A stretch of DNA of 64,000 nucleotides from positions 42,421-106,420 of the forward strand of contig JAAUZV010000006.1 in assembly GCA_014804425.1 (NCBI GenBank). Reading direction: 5' to 3'. Positions 42,582 through 51,381 of the stretch are shown here, piece after piece. Position 1 is the stretch's first letter. Every line of letters begins with the position of its first letter. The stretch is from Lachnospiraceae bacterium (lineage in GTDB: Bacteria > Bacillota > Clostridia > Lachnospirales > Lachnospiraceae). A program made the translations under genes and the position numbers. The notes beneath the pieces were generated by a model, which saw only the letters and a program-made list of their open reading frames with translations, was not told the DNA's origin and did no database searches.

Positions 42582-44279
42582 TTATTCGCCCTCCGGCAGA
42601 AGACTTCCGTTGTCTTCTCCGTTTTCTTCTCCTTCACCTCCTTCCGCACCGTCGCCCGCTCCCGGGTCCTCAGTGCCGCCCGCACTATCCGCAGGCACGC
42701 CTCCCGGCACATCGGCAAGCGTCATACCCGCACACTTCACACGATAGATACGCATCAGAGACTCCTCAATCCGCTCGATCGAGATCTCGCCGTTGTTGAC
42801 CGCGTCCAGCACGCCCTGATAAGCCTCCTTGAAATTATCCGGCTTCAGGATCATGTCACAGCCCGCATTGATCGCATCCACCGCCGCCTGTGCAGACGTA
42901 TAATAAGTCGTGATCGCGCCCATGTCCATGGCGTCCGTGATGATGATGCCCTCATAGCCAAGCTGCATGCGCAGGATTCTCGTGACAACGTCAGAGCTCA
43001 TGGACGCCGGCGTGTAATCCCATGTGATACCCGGAACCGAGATATGGCTTACCATAATAAAATCCGGGTTGGCCTGTATCGCCATTTGGAACGGAATGAT
43101 CTCCGTCGCGAGCAGATTCGCTTCCGTCATTTCATTCGTTGCCCGCCCGTTATGGGAATCGGCATCCGTGCTTCCATGCCCCGGAAAATGCTTCACGCAC
43201 GCGCTGACTCCGTTTTCCTGTAAGCCCATGACCGCCTGTGAAACAAGCATGGCGACCGTATCCGCCTCTGTGCCGAACGAACGCTCCGCAAACATACTGT
43301 TTTGCCCGTCATAAATATCGGCAACCGGAGCAAAATTCACATTAAATCCGTATTTAGCCAGATACTGTCCGATCTCGGCATAGGCGATATAGACCGATCC
43401 GCCGTCTCCTGATGCGCCAAGTTCCCGCGCGCTGCCGACATTACTAACCTCGCTTAAGGAATCCGCCACTCTTGAGACGCTTCCGCCTTCCTCGTCCACG
43501 CCGAAAAACAGCGGGTACTTACTCATTTCCCGTGTTCCGGCAAGCATTTCCGTGATCTGATCCGCACTTTGGATATTCGAACCAAAATAAATCAGTCCTC
43601 CGACCGCATATTGATCCAACGCTTCCTGCGTCTTTGCGCCCGCTCTCACCGCCTGCGTCACGTTCTCCATCATGGATTCGGGTGTCACAAAAAACAATCC
43701 CGCAACCTTTTCCTCAGTCGTCATCTGCGCGATATAATACCTCGCCACCTCATCAACGGGATTTACCACCGGTTCGGGTTCCGGTTCCGGTGTCGTCGTG
43801 GGTGAATTGACCGCGATCACCTCCGGCGGCGGCACATCTTCCTCCACGGGCTCAGCAGCCCGTCTCTCATCAATAAACCGGATCAGCTGTTTCCCTGCAA
43901 ACAGCGCACCGCAGGCAAGTCCCGCTACGATCATCAGCAGCACAATATACGCAATGATCTGATTGCGTATCCTTCGTTTTCTTCTGATCACGCGCTTTGC
44001 AGATCGCTCCTCTGAATAATCTCCGTTTTCCGCATCTTCTTCGACATAAGATTCTTCCAAGCCGTCCTCATCAGAGGCAGCTTCATCGGCATACGCCTCT
44101 GCATCATCCTCGTAGGCTTCTTCCGTGTCGTCCTCCGCCTCGTCCTCATAAATCTCTTCCGCGCCGTCTTCCATCTCGTCCTCGTAAATCTCTTCCGCGC
44201 CGTCTTCTTGCTCTATTTCATCGAACTCTTCTTCGTATTGCTCGTCCTCGTAAAGCTCCATGTTTTTCTTCTTAAACAT
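42582..44279 (-). CDS. Membrane-anchored GH3 beta-N-acetylhexosaminidase-like enzyme
   Basis: A 565-residue protein with three parts. A very acidic cytoplasmic N-terminus of about 100 residues contains repeats such as GAEEIYEDE. One membrane segment follows (about 118-140, IIAYIVLLMIVAGLAC). The rest is an extracellular glycoside hydrolase family 3 domain with the NagZ-type signature KHFPGHGSTDADSH and the nucleophile in IIITDAMDMGAI. Enzymes of this type remove N-acetylglucosamine from muropeptides during wall recycling. The C-terminus is a Gly/Glu-rich low-complexity tail. GAGG seven bases before the ATG at 44279 sets the start. Confidence 0.88.
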   Translation of the reverse strand: MFKKKNMELYEDEQYEEEFDEIEQEDGAEEIYEDEMEDGAEEIYEDEAEDDTEEAYEDDAEAYADEAASDEDGLEESYVEEDAENGDYSEERSAKRVIRRKRRIRNQIIAYIVLLMIVAGLACGALFAGKQLIRFIDERRAAEPVEEDVPPPEVIAVNSPTTTPEPEPEPVVNPVDEVARYYIAQMTTEEKVAGLFFVTPESMMENVTQAVRAGAKTQEALDQYAVGGLIYFGSNIQSADQITEMLAGTREMSKYPLFFGVDEEGGSVSRVADSLSEVSNVGSARELGASGDGGSVYIAYAEIGQYLAKYGFNVNFAPVADIYDGQNSMFAERSFGTEADTVAMLVSQAVMGLQENGVSACVKHFPGHGSTDADSHNGRATNEMTEANLLATEIIPFQMAIQANPDFIMVSHISVPGITWDYTPASMSSDVVTRILRMQLGYEGIIITDAMDMGAITTYYTSAQAAVDAINAGCDMILKPDNFKEAYQGVLDAVNNGEISIERIEESLMRIYRVKCAGMTLADVPGGVPADSAGGTEDPGAGDGAEGGEGEENGEDNGSLLPEGE

Positions 44280-44454
44280 ATCCGTACCTCGCATCATAAA
44301 TATTGTATCTCAATGTGATATTTACTCTTTTACTATACATGATTTTGTGCTATATTTCTACCTATTTATGAAAAAAGCGACACAAAATATTTCCAATTTC
44401 ATTCTATTTACGCCTGCACACTCTATCACCGTTTCTATTTTCAGGCAAACAGAA

Positions 44455-44483
44455 GGGAGTATAAACATCTCGTTTATACTCCC
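44455..44483. repeat. Perfect inverted repeat in the AT-rich gap
   Basis: GGGAGTATAAAC and its exact complement flank a five-base loop. There is no long T tract on either side. It follows the tiny ORF on the minus strand by a few bases. Confidence 0.7.
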
Positions 44484-44709
44484 CTCTACTCTTCGTACTC
44501 CACTTGGGTGTACCTCCATTGTTTTTTTCGTATTCGTTCCACTATTCTCATTGTACCCGTCGTACCGTAACCTCTGTTGCTTCTGTTACCTCATTCAGTG
44601 TACTTGTCTACGATGTGCTACTCATTTCTTTCAATATCATAATGCTGCTTTGGTGGACTATACCTTCCTTTCATTAGGATATCTATGTAAATGTGTAACT
44701 TGTAAGTAT

Positions 44710-44738
44710 AATATAATACATGTCAGCTATTTTGTCAA
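44710..44738 (-). promoter_or_regulatory. Strong promoter in the AT-rich gap
   Basis: On the minus strand TTGACA (44738-44733), a 17-base spacer and TATATT (44715-44710). It is about 430 bases upstream of the GH3 gene and could drive it or a separate small RNA. Confidence 0.65.
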
Positions 44739-44892
44739 TACATTTTTTGAAAATTTTTTAAGTTTTTTGTTGATTTGTTTATATTGTTATAATTTTGTAT
44801 TCAATTAATTATTTTTAATTCAATTTTCAGTTATTTTCAGACAACTTCTTCTTTTTGTTTGCTTTTTTGCTCTCTTTTCGTTCAATTTCATC

Positions 44893-45666
44893 TCAAAAAA
44901 ATGAAAACAGGAAAATAACAGCGCCCAGCACAACAAGCACAATTCCCGTCGCCCGATTTAACGTTTTCGGCGCTGCTTTATTTGCAAAACGCGCCGCAAT
45001 CTGTGCCCACAATAAGGTAAAGATTACACAGAGCACAAGCGTCAGCATATCGGGCGCGCCTCCGATCGCGAAATGGGACGCCGCTCCCGTCAGTGCCGTA
45101 AAGCTCATAATAAATACACTTGTTCCGACCGCAGTCTTTAGCTCATAGCCAAGCACGGTGGTCAACACCAGCAGCAGCATCATACCGCCTCCCGCACCGA
45201 CAAATCCACAGATAAAACCAATGAGCACACCACACACAATCGACTGTACCAGACGTTTTTTTGCAGATACTGCCTGCATGGACTCCTTTGTCGTCATGAC
45301 CGGCTTTACAATAAATTTAATACCAAGCAGGAATGTCATGCATACAGAAAAGCTTCCCATCGTTCCGGATGGCACAAGACTAGAAATATAGCTTCCCACC
45401 ATCGTAAACAACAGAACGGTGCCCATCATCACAAGTCCGTTCTTCACGTCCAGATTTTTATTCTTTCCATAGGTATACGCCGACACTGCACTGGCAAGTA
45501 CATCGGATGCAAGCGCAATTCCCACTGCCAGATACGGCTCCATGCCAAGAAACGTAATGAGCATGGGGGAGATCACCGCAGCCGCACTCATTCCAGCAAA
45601 TCCTGTGCCGAGCCCCGCCCCCATTCCGGCAAAAAACGTCACAACCGTAGTTATCAATATTTCCAT
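44893..45666 (-). CDS. TauE/SafE-family membrane permease
   Basis: A 257-residue polytopic membrane protein with about eight hydrophobic segments. It has the family pattern of two related halves, each with a Gly-rich motif (GAGLGTGFAGMSAAAV near the start and ICGFVGAGGGMMLLL in the middle). Members move sulfite, sulfonates or other anions across the membrane; the substrate here is not shown. GAGGAGG just before the ATG at 45666 sets the start. A small TTTGCGC/GCGCAAA hairpin lies in its leader at 45697-45714. Confidence 0.85.
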   Translation of the reverse strand: MEILITTVVTFFAGMGAGLGTGFAGMSAAAVISPMLITFLGMEPYLAVGIALASDVLASAVSAYTYGKNKNLDVKNGLVMMGTVLLFTMVGSYISSLVPSGTMGSFSVCMTFLLGIKFIVKPVMTTKESMQAVSAKKRLVQSIVCGVLIGFICGFVGAGGGMMLLLVLTTVLGYELKTAVGTSVFIMSFTALTGAASHFAIGGAPDMLTLVLCVIFTLLWAQIAARFANKAAPKTLNRATGIVLVVLGAVIFLFSFF

Positions 45667-45723
45667 AAAATCCTCCTCTTTCAAGCAGACCACAGGTTTG
45701 CGCACAAGCGCAAATTCTCGCGA

Positions 45724-45769
45724 TAGAAAATCTCCTCCGAATTAGACTATTCTAATTCCGGAGGAGATT
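45724..45769 (-). terminator. Terminator of the MacB-type ABC operon
   Basis: On the minus strand an 18-base stem AATCTCCTCC-GAATTAGA type with a four-base loop is followed by TTTTCTAT. It lies 31 bases after the permease stop. Confidence 0.75.
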
Positions 45770-45799
45770 AAAATCAATAAAGTATTTATGAAATTTATA

Positions 45800-47161
45800 T
45801 TATTCATTTCTAATCGCGGCGAGCGGGCTTAATCTCATTGCACGAAGGGACGGGAAGAATCCCGCGATCGTACCTACCACGACTGCAAAACCGATACCGA
45901 GCAGGATCAGCCATGGCGGAATATAGGACATCTCACCCCGCATGCCCATAAATCCGCTCTCCGAATTCATGGCAAGCTTATTCAAAACTGCGGATGCGCC
46001 ATAGCTTATGCCAACGCCGAATATGCCGCCGATAAAGCCGATGAATGCCGCTTCAAGCAGGAACATGCCCTGGATATTGTGCATGTTACAGCCAAGCACC
46101 TTCATGACACCAATCTCCTTGGTACGCTCGTAAATGGACATCATCATCGTATTGGCAATACCGATCGCCGCCACAAACAGCGAGACAGCGCCGATGCCGC
46201 CGAGTACCGCCTGCACCATTTCGTACTGCTTCTGCGCATACTCCACCCATTCCATATTGCTGTTCGCCTGATAGCCCAAATTCTGAATCTGCTCCTGCAC
46301 CTCGGTCACATGATCCGTACTGTCCACGTTCACAACAACATGATTATAATAAAAGTCCTTATAGGGTTTTCCCGCTCTCGTTGTCGGCTGACCCGGAATC
46401 GCTTTATTCTTGAATACCTGCTTCAGCTTCGTGATCAATTGCTCAATGTCACAGAACGCTGCGTAATTCCAACGCTGATATTCCTCCGACTCCGCACGCT
46501 CGAAGCCGACCGCCGGTACGATATACTTTTTCGGTTTTGCAACCGAAGAATCCCACTGAGAACTATAGAAAGCGTCCGTGTCAAAAGTAATAAAGATATT
46601 CCCGTTCATAAAATCAAGATCTTCAAATTGGCTCGGATCCTCCCAATAGTAAGTATAGTTCTTGGCAATGTAAAAATTACTGATCACATTATTTCCGTAA
46701 AAGAGCGTCAGTTCCGTATCATCCGCCGACGGCAGCCGTCCCTGTTCCGGCTCCATTCCCTCTGCCTCCAGTGCTTCCAAGGACATCCCCTGAATATTAA
46801 GCCAGCCGCGGTACTTTCCCGACTGCGCAATTGCACTGATCTCCAAAATCGGAGACGCATAGGTAACATGGTCAATCCCCTCAAACAGCTCCACAGTTGA
46901 ATCACTCAAGTAACCTTCGGTCGGATCGGTGGAGCTGCTGGATGAGCTATAATAATTACCGTAGGAATACACATCGATCGCCGTCATGCTCCCGTACGAC
47001 TCCATCTGCTCCATGGTTGCTTTGTCGAGTCCAAGTCCTATGGAAATCATGACGACTATGGATGCCGTACCGATCACAACACCAAGGATTGTCAGGATTG
47101 TCCGGATTTTTCTTTTCCACAAATTGCCGGCGCTCATGCGCAGCATATCCACAAAACGCAT
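45800..47161 (-). CDS. MacB/FtsX-type ABC transporter permease
   Basis: A 453-residue membrane protein. An N-terminal membrane helix (ILTILGVVIGTASIVVMIS) is followed by a large extracytoplasmic MacB-like domain of about 260 residues and three C-terminal membrane helices with the FtsX-type motif MMMSIYERTKEIGVMKVLGC. The C-terminus PLAAIRNE is typical. It pairs with the ATPase encoded two genes upstream and with the large surface protein between them. Such systems use ATP to drive extracytoplasmic events rather than classic transport. The substrate is unknown. Confidence 0.88.
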   Translation of the reverse strand: MRFVDMLRMSAGNLWKRKIRTILTILGVVIGTASIVVMISIGLGLDKATMEQMESYGSMTAIDVYSYGNYYSSSSSSTDPTEGYLSDSTVELFEGIDHVTYASPILEISAIAQSGKYRGWLNIQGMSLEALEAEGMEPEQGRLPSADDTELTLFYGNNVISNFYIAKNYTYYWEDPSQFEDLDFMNGNIFITFDTDAFYSSQWDSSVAKPKKYIVPAVGFERAESEEYQRWNYAAFCDIEQLITKLKQVFKNKAIPGQPTTRAGKPYKDFYYNHVVVNVDSTDHVTEVQEQIQNLGYQANSNMEWVEYAQKQYEMVQAVLGGIGAVSLFVAAIGIANTMMMSIYERTKEIGVMKVLGCNMHNIQGMFLLEAAFIGFIGGIFGVGISYGASAVLNKLAMNSESGFMGMRGEMSYIPPWLILLGIGFAVVVGTIAGFFPSLRAMRLSPLAAIRNE

Positions 47162-47182
47162 ATTATCCGTCCTTCCCCAAGC

Positions 47183-49120
47183 TTAGAGTATCTCATCCGT
47201 GCTCGAATCCTCAAGCTCCTTCAGCATTTTCTTTTTCTTTTTCGTCTTTACTACAATGATCACGATCACAATGATCACAACGACTGCTGCTGCGATCCCT
47301 GCCGCAATATAGATCCATGTATTGCTCTTTTCATCGAGTTCGGCATCGCCCATCGTATCCATATCCATACCCGGGTCCCACGCGCCGAAATCTTCATAGC
47401 TCATTTCATAAATGAAAAGATCGATCTCTTTTTCTACCGTCGTTACATTGCCGCTCTCATCCTCATAGGATATGTAAGCAGTTACGGTTCCATCATTCGG
47501 GGCGATCGCTGTTACCATCGTATCAACGTTTCCTGTTCCGCCCGATTCGAGCTTACCGACAAACACATCGCCGCCGCTTACATAGTTTTGATCGAATTTT
47601 ACCTGCACGTTATACAGCGTTGTCTTACCGGTATTATAGATGCTGAACATAACGTTGGATTCTTCACCCGTTCCGCAGGAGCTCGGCCATAAGTCCACGG
47701 AGCTGATGTCGTATTTCGACTCCTGATAGATCGGAATGGACACATTTGCTGTCTGAGTATACGGATTCGCCTTATCATCCTCATAATCCATATTGACATT
47801 CAGCACATACGGCTTCTGTGAGAGATCCGCCCGAGCCGTCATCTCGATCGCCAGATCCAGACTTCCGCCCGGAGAGATCGAATTTTGGAAAATCGTGCTC
47901 GATCCCGAAGTCGGCAAAAACGGCGCAACGCCGGCAACGGAATTTCCCTGTCCGTCCGTGCTGGAAGCCGCCTCAAGATCAAAAAGGATATTAGTAACCG
48001 TCGTATCCACCGAGGTATTCTGCACATGCAGTGTAAGTGTGAATGTATCGCCCGCAAATATCTGTGCAGGATTCGTCTCGAAACCGGTTACGATAATACG
48101 CGGTGTGGAGGTTCTGCCGCCCTCATTGTCATTATCCACTTCCGGCGAGCCCTGTACATAGACATAGGTAACAAGCTCCGTCGTCTCCATCTGATTGTTC
48201 CGATCGTAACGCACGGTAAACTTCATTTCATAATAGCCGGTTGCAACGTCATCCCTTGTCTGGAATATCCAGCTGACCTCCTGCCTGTGGTCATAGAGTG
48301 TCTCCGTATTGTCATTTCCCGCAAGTGAAAGAATGATGCGGCTGTAATCGGTCTGCTCAATCTCAAACGGCCATGCCTTGGAATCCGCGGAAATCTGCGG
48401 AGTCACAACGACCTCGTTCAAATATTCCTCACAGTAATTGATGACCGGAAGCACGACCTGACAGGACTTCCCGTAAACCGCCGTCGGTATCTCCCAGTTA
48501 CTGTAGAGACCGATATATTCGCTTGTAGAAGCACGCGGGATTTCCTCCATACCGTACTTTGCAGCGAACTGTTCCATCTGACTCATGATCTGACTGACAT
48601 AGCTCATGCGCTCCGCCGAGTCCATGCCGGGGTTCGATTCCAAAAATTGTTTGGCATTATTGCATATGGTACTGAGCTTTGCCGCATTTTCCACGGTAAA
48701 AATGTAAATGGTCTTCAGATTGGAACAATAATTATCCAGCTTTGCCTTTGAATAAGAAACCGTGTATTCGAACACGTCATCTTCTTCTATTATGATCGGC
48801 GAATCTGTCGAGCCGCCACCCACATCATAGACTACCGGGGCGGATACCGGAACGTCATCTTCATCATCAGCGGGGGTCGGTGTAACTCCCGAATCCGAAT
48901 CCGTGTCGCCACCGGACGTTCCTTCCCCCTCAGTGCCATCACCGTCGGTATCTGGAGTATTCTTGTCATCGGACGTTTCTTCGCCGCCACTTTCACCTTC
49001 ATCCGCCATTACAACACCCAGGCCGTCCCCTCCTATTCCATAGGTTCCTGACAAGTCCGCGAGCAGCATCGCCGCTATCGTTCCTGTCAGCATGATCAGG
49101 TTTCTTATTTTTCTTCTCAT
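47183..49120 (-). CDS. Large extracytoplasmic protein with COG1361-like domains and C-terminal anchor
   Basis: A 645-residue exported protein. A signal peptide (MRRKIRNLIMLTGTIAAMLL) precedes a Glu/Asp/Gly/Thr-rich linker (about 40-90). A helical region (about 115-200) and several beta-sandwich segments follow, resembling the COG1361/CARDB-type repeats (for example PAQIFAGDTFTLTLHVQNT). A C-terminal membrane helix and basic tail (VVKTKKKKKML) end the protein. It lies between the ATPase and permease genes and is likely the periplasmic-side partner, analogous in position to MacA. The exact family is not certain. Confidence 0.72.
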   Translation of the reverse strand: MRRKIRNLIMLTGTIAAMLLADLSGTYGIGGDGLGVVMADEGESGGEETSDDKNTPDTDGDGTEGEGTSGGDTDSDSGVTPTPADDEDDVPVSAPVVYDVGGGSTDSPIIIEEDDVFEYTVSYSKAKLDNYCSNLKTIYIFTVENAAKLSTICNNAKQFLESNPGMDSAERMSYVSQIMSQMEQFAAKYGMEEIPRASTSEYIGLYSNWEIPTAVYGKSCQVVLPVINYCEEYLNEVVVTPQISADSKAWPFEIEQTDYSRIILSLAGNDNTETLYDHRQEVSWIFQTRDDVATGYYEMKFTVRYDRNNQMETTELVTYVYVQGSPEVDNDNEGGRTSTPRIIVTGFETNPAQIFAGDTFTLTLHVQNTSVDTTVTNILFDLEAASSTDGQGNSVAGVAPFLPTSGSSTIFQNSISPGGSLDLAIEMTARADLSQKPYVLNVNMDYEDDKANPYTQTANVSIPIYQESKYDISSVDLWPSSCGTGEESNVMFSIYNTGKTTLYNVQVKFDQNYVSGGDVFVGKLESGGTGNVDTMVTAIAPNDGTVTAYISYEDESGNVTTVEKEIDLFIYEMSYEDFGAWDPGMDMDTMGDAELDEKSNTWIYIAAGIAAAVVVIIVIVIIVVKTKKKKKMLKELEDSSTDEIL

Positions 49121-49192
49121 GACTCTCCCTCTTTCCGTTTATTGACTTTCTGTTCACTCTCTATTCATTCGCGCCGATTGACCCGTTATCCT

Positions 49193-50086
49193 TTAGCCCG
49201 TTCCGCTGTTTGCCCCGTTGTCTGCCTGAGCATCTGTCTGACCGAATTCGTTTTCTGCCTGCCCGCTGATATTCTGCGCCTGTGCATTTTCCGCCGATTC
49301 GTTCTGTGTATGCGCGTTTTGTGCAGATTCATTCTGTACCGGCGTATCCTCTTTCGACGCTTCGCCGCCGTTTGCGAGAATCCCCTGCGGATTATGGTTC
49401 TCCTCTACTTTTACGATTTTTCCGTCCATAATATGTATGATCCGGTCGGCAAAGCCTGCCAGATAATTGTCATGCGTTACCATAACCAGCGTCTGATTTC
49501 GTTTTCTTACAATCTTCTGCATCAGCTCCATCACTTCACGCGATGTTTTGGAGTCTAAGTTTCCCGTCGGCTCATCGGCAAAGATGATCTCCGGCTGCAT
49601 CACAAGCGCCCTCGCCACACCGACACGCTGCTGCTGTCCGCCGGACATCTGCGTAGGTCTGTGCTTCATATATTTTTGAAGTCCGACCAGCTTGAGCGCC
49701 TTCTCGGCTTTTTTACGCCTGAGCGTGCGATTCATTCCCTGAAAGTTGAGCGGAAGCGCCACATTCTCAATCGCGTTCATTGTGCTCATCAGATTAAAAG
49801 ACTGGAAAATAAATCCGATATGTTCCCGCCTGAACCGGACAAGCTGGTTTTCTCTTTTTTTCTCGATATGCTCTCCCGCGATGACGATCTCGCCCTTTGT
49901 CGGCTTCTCTAAACCCGCGAGCATGTTAAGCAGGGTCGATTTTCCGGAACCGGAGGCTCCCACAATGGAACAGAACTCTCCTTTTTTAATTTCAAAATCA
50001 ACTCCGTTTAACGCCCGCACCGTCTCTTCTCCGACGCGGTATAGCTTATAAAGTCCTTTCACCTTGATTGCTGCTTCTTCTGCCAT
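49193..50086 (-). CDS. MacB/LolD-type ABC transporter ATPase
   Basis: A 297-residue cytoplasmic ATPase. Seen are Walker A GASGSGKST, the Q-loop FIFQSFNLM, the signature MSGGQQQRVGVARAL, Walker B IIFADEPTGNLD and the switch histidine in VMVTHD. The domain ends near residue 220; the remaining tail is an Asn/Gln/Ala-rich low-complexity segment with repeated AQN-type units, unusual for this family. AAGGGG six bases before the ATG at 50086 sets the start. It is the first gene of the three-gene system and probably pairs with the permease at 45800. Confidence 0.92.
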   Translation of the reverse strand: MAEEAAIKVKGLYKLYRVGEETVRALNGVDFEIKKGEFCSIVGASGSGKSTLLNMLAGLEKPTKGEIVIAGEHIEKKRENQLVRFRREHIGFIFQSFNLMSTMNAIENVALPLNFQGMNRTLRRKKAEKALKLVGLQKYMKHRPTQMSGGQQQRVGVARALVMQPEIIFADEPTGNLDSKTSREVMELMQKIVRKRNQTLVMVTHDNYLAGFADRIIHIMDGKIVKVEENHNPQGILANGGEASKEDTPVQNESAQNAHTQNESAENAQAQNISGQAENEFGQTDAQADNGANSGTG

Positions 50087-50223
50087 ATCCATCCCCTTGG
50101 CTTTCATTTTCCGCTATGCCGCTTCGCAGGCGCTGACAGTTGCCGTTCTCTTTCGCACCGTTTCCGAACCTTCATAGCATATCTATGCATTAGACGCCTG
50201 AAATAAACAAAAAGTCGGCGTTA

Positions 50224-51246
50224 TCAGTTGAACTTAAAGATTTTCCTGCACACATTGTAACCCGTCTTGGAGATCGCACGCCCCATTTTCCCCGGCAGAT
50301 TCATGGAAATGCCAAGAATGCCGTTTCGCAGGTTACGGTAAATATAACGATCCTTCGCCTTCATATATTCCCACAGCTCTTTTTCCTGTGCAAGCGACTC
50401 CTCCGTATCCATCTTGATCAGCATGATGGAAGAAACTGTGGTGATGATCGCCAGATAATTAAACATATAATTTGCCAGTTTTTTATTGAGACTCTTGGGA
50501 TTTTTCTCCGCAAAAAAATCAATCATCATCTTATTGACCCGAATCTGCTGATCAATTCTGCTCATCATGACCGATTCATGCACGGACTGGTCTTCCCTGC
50601 CGATAAAATAACGATAGAAATTCACGTCGAGATAATACATGTTTTTTACCCACGGAAGCGGCTGGAACACAAAGAGATTATCCACATAGAATGTGTGCTC
50701 CGGCAGCTCTAAACCGCAGTCTCTTAACAGCTTTGTACGGAAAATGACCGAGTGCATCAAAATATACTGCCCTTTATTAAAATGGTGCACATCTTTCCAT
50801 GTAAACATTGTATCCGTCGGCAGTGCATGGCGGTACGCCATCACCTTATGGCGCTTTTCTCCGACTTTTTCATACACAAAATTGCTGACAAGCATATCCA
50901 GCACATTCTCTCCGCCGATCAGACTGCGCAGCGTATCCAGGATCATGCGGTATGCGCTTTCTTTCACCCAGTCGTCCGAATCCACGACCTTAAAGAAAAT
51001 GCCTGACGCCTGCGCAATGCCGGTATTCACCGCCGATCCGTGTCCGCCGTTTTCCTTATTGATCAGGCGTACGATCGTCGGATATTTTTTTTCATATTCT
51101 TCGCCGATCTTCTGCGTATCATCCGTGGAACCGTCATTGACGATCAGAATTTCCACATCCTCACCGCCGATCAGCAGCGAATCAATGCACTTATTCATGT
51201 ATTCCTGTGAATTATAGCATGGTACCGTAAATGTGATCAGCTTCAT
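50224..51246 (-). CDS. Family 2 glycosyltransferase
   Basis: A 340-residue cytoplasmic, membrane-associated enzyme transferring a sugar from a nucleotide donor to a lipid or glycan acceptor. The GT-A fold motifs are FTVPCYNSQEYMNKC, ILIVNDGSTDDT, ENGGHGSAVNTG and the metal-binding KVVDSDDW. The C-terminal 150 residues are helical without clear membrane segments. The acceptor is not known; no polysaccharide genes are adjacent. AGGA precedes the ATG. About 140 bases separate it from the ABC operon downstream. Confidence 0.88.
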   Translation of the reverse strand: MKLITFTVPCYNSQEYMNKCIDSLLIGGEDVEILIVNDGSTDDTQKIGEEYEKKYPTIVRLINKENGGHGSAVNTGIAQASGIFFKVVDSDDWVKESAYRMILDTLRSLIGGENVLDMLVSNFVYEKVGEKRHKVMAYRHALPTDTMFTWKDVHHFNKGQYILMHSVIFRTKLLRDCGLELPEHTFYVDNLFVFQPLPWVKNMYYLDVNFYRYFIGREDQSVHESVMMSRIDQQIRVNKMMIDFFAEKNPKSLNKKLANYMFNYLAIITTVSSIMLIKMDTEESLAQEKELWEYMKAKDRYIYRNLRNGILGISMNLPGKMGRAISKTGYNVCRKIFKFN

Positions 51247-51381
51247 TCCTGTTTTCCTCTTTTTCTATTCTGATCCGTCCTGTTGAAATCGAATCGACCG
51301 ATAAACACTGTTTCCTCATAATAAAAACACATTTTTCTTAAGAAAAAATGAATTTTTATGTAAAAAATTATGAATCCTGTT

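Larger units (their letters stand above)
44280..44892. other. AT-rich 613-base gap without a conventional gene
   Basis: The gap is richer in A and T than its flanks. It holds a strong minus-strand promoter at 44710-44738, a 21-codon ORF at 44551-44486 (MRIVERIRKKQWRYTQ and onward, no clear ribosome binding site) and a perfect hairpin at 44455-44483. The plus-strand 182-residue ORF of the track is low-complexity with no coding signature, and I reject it. Confidence 0.6.

Noticed and set aside
44260-44808. 182-residue plus-strand ORF in the AT-rich gap
   Set aside because: It is Phe/Ser/Leu/Cys-rich, has no ribosome binding site and no recognisable motif; AT-rich DNA opens this frame by chance.
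45697-45769. Extra member of the TATAGGAAATT family before tauE
   Set aside because: Only GATAGAAAATCTCC resembles the head and it lies within the stem here; it is better read as an ordinary terminator.
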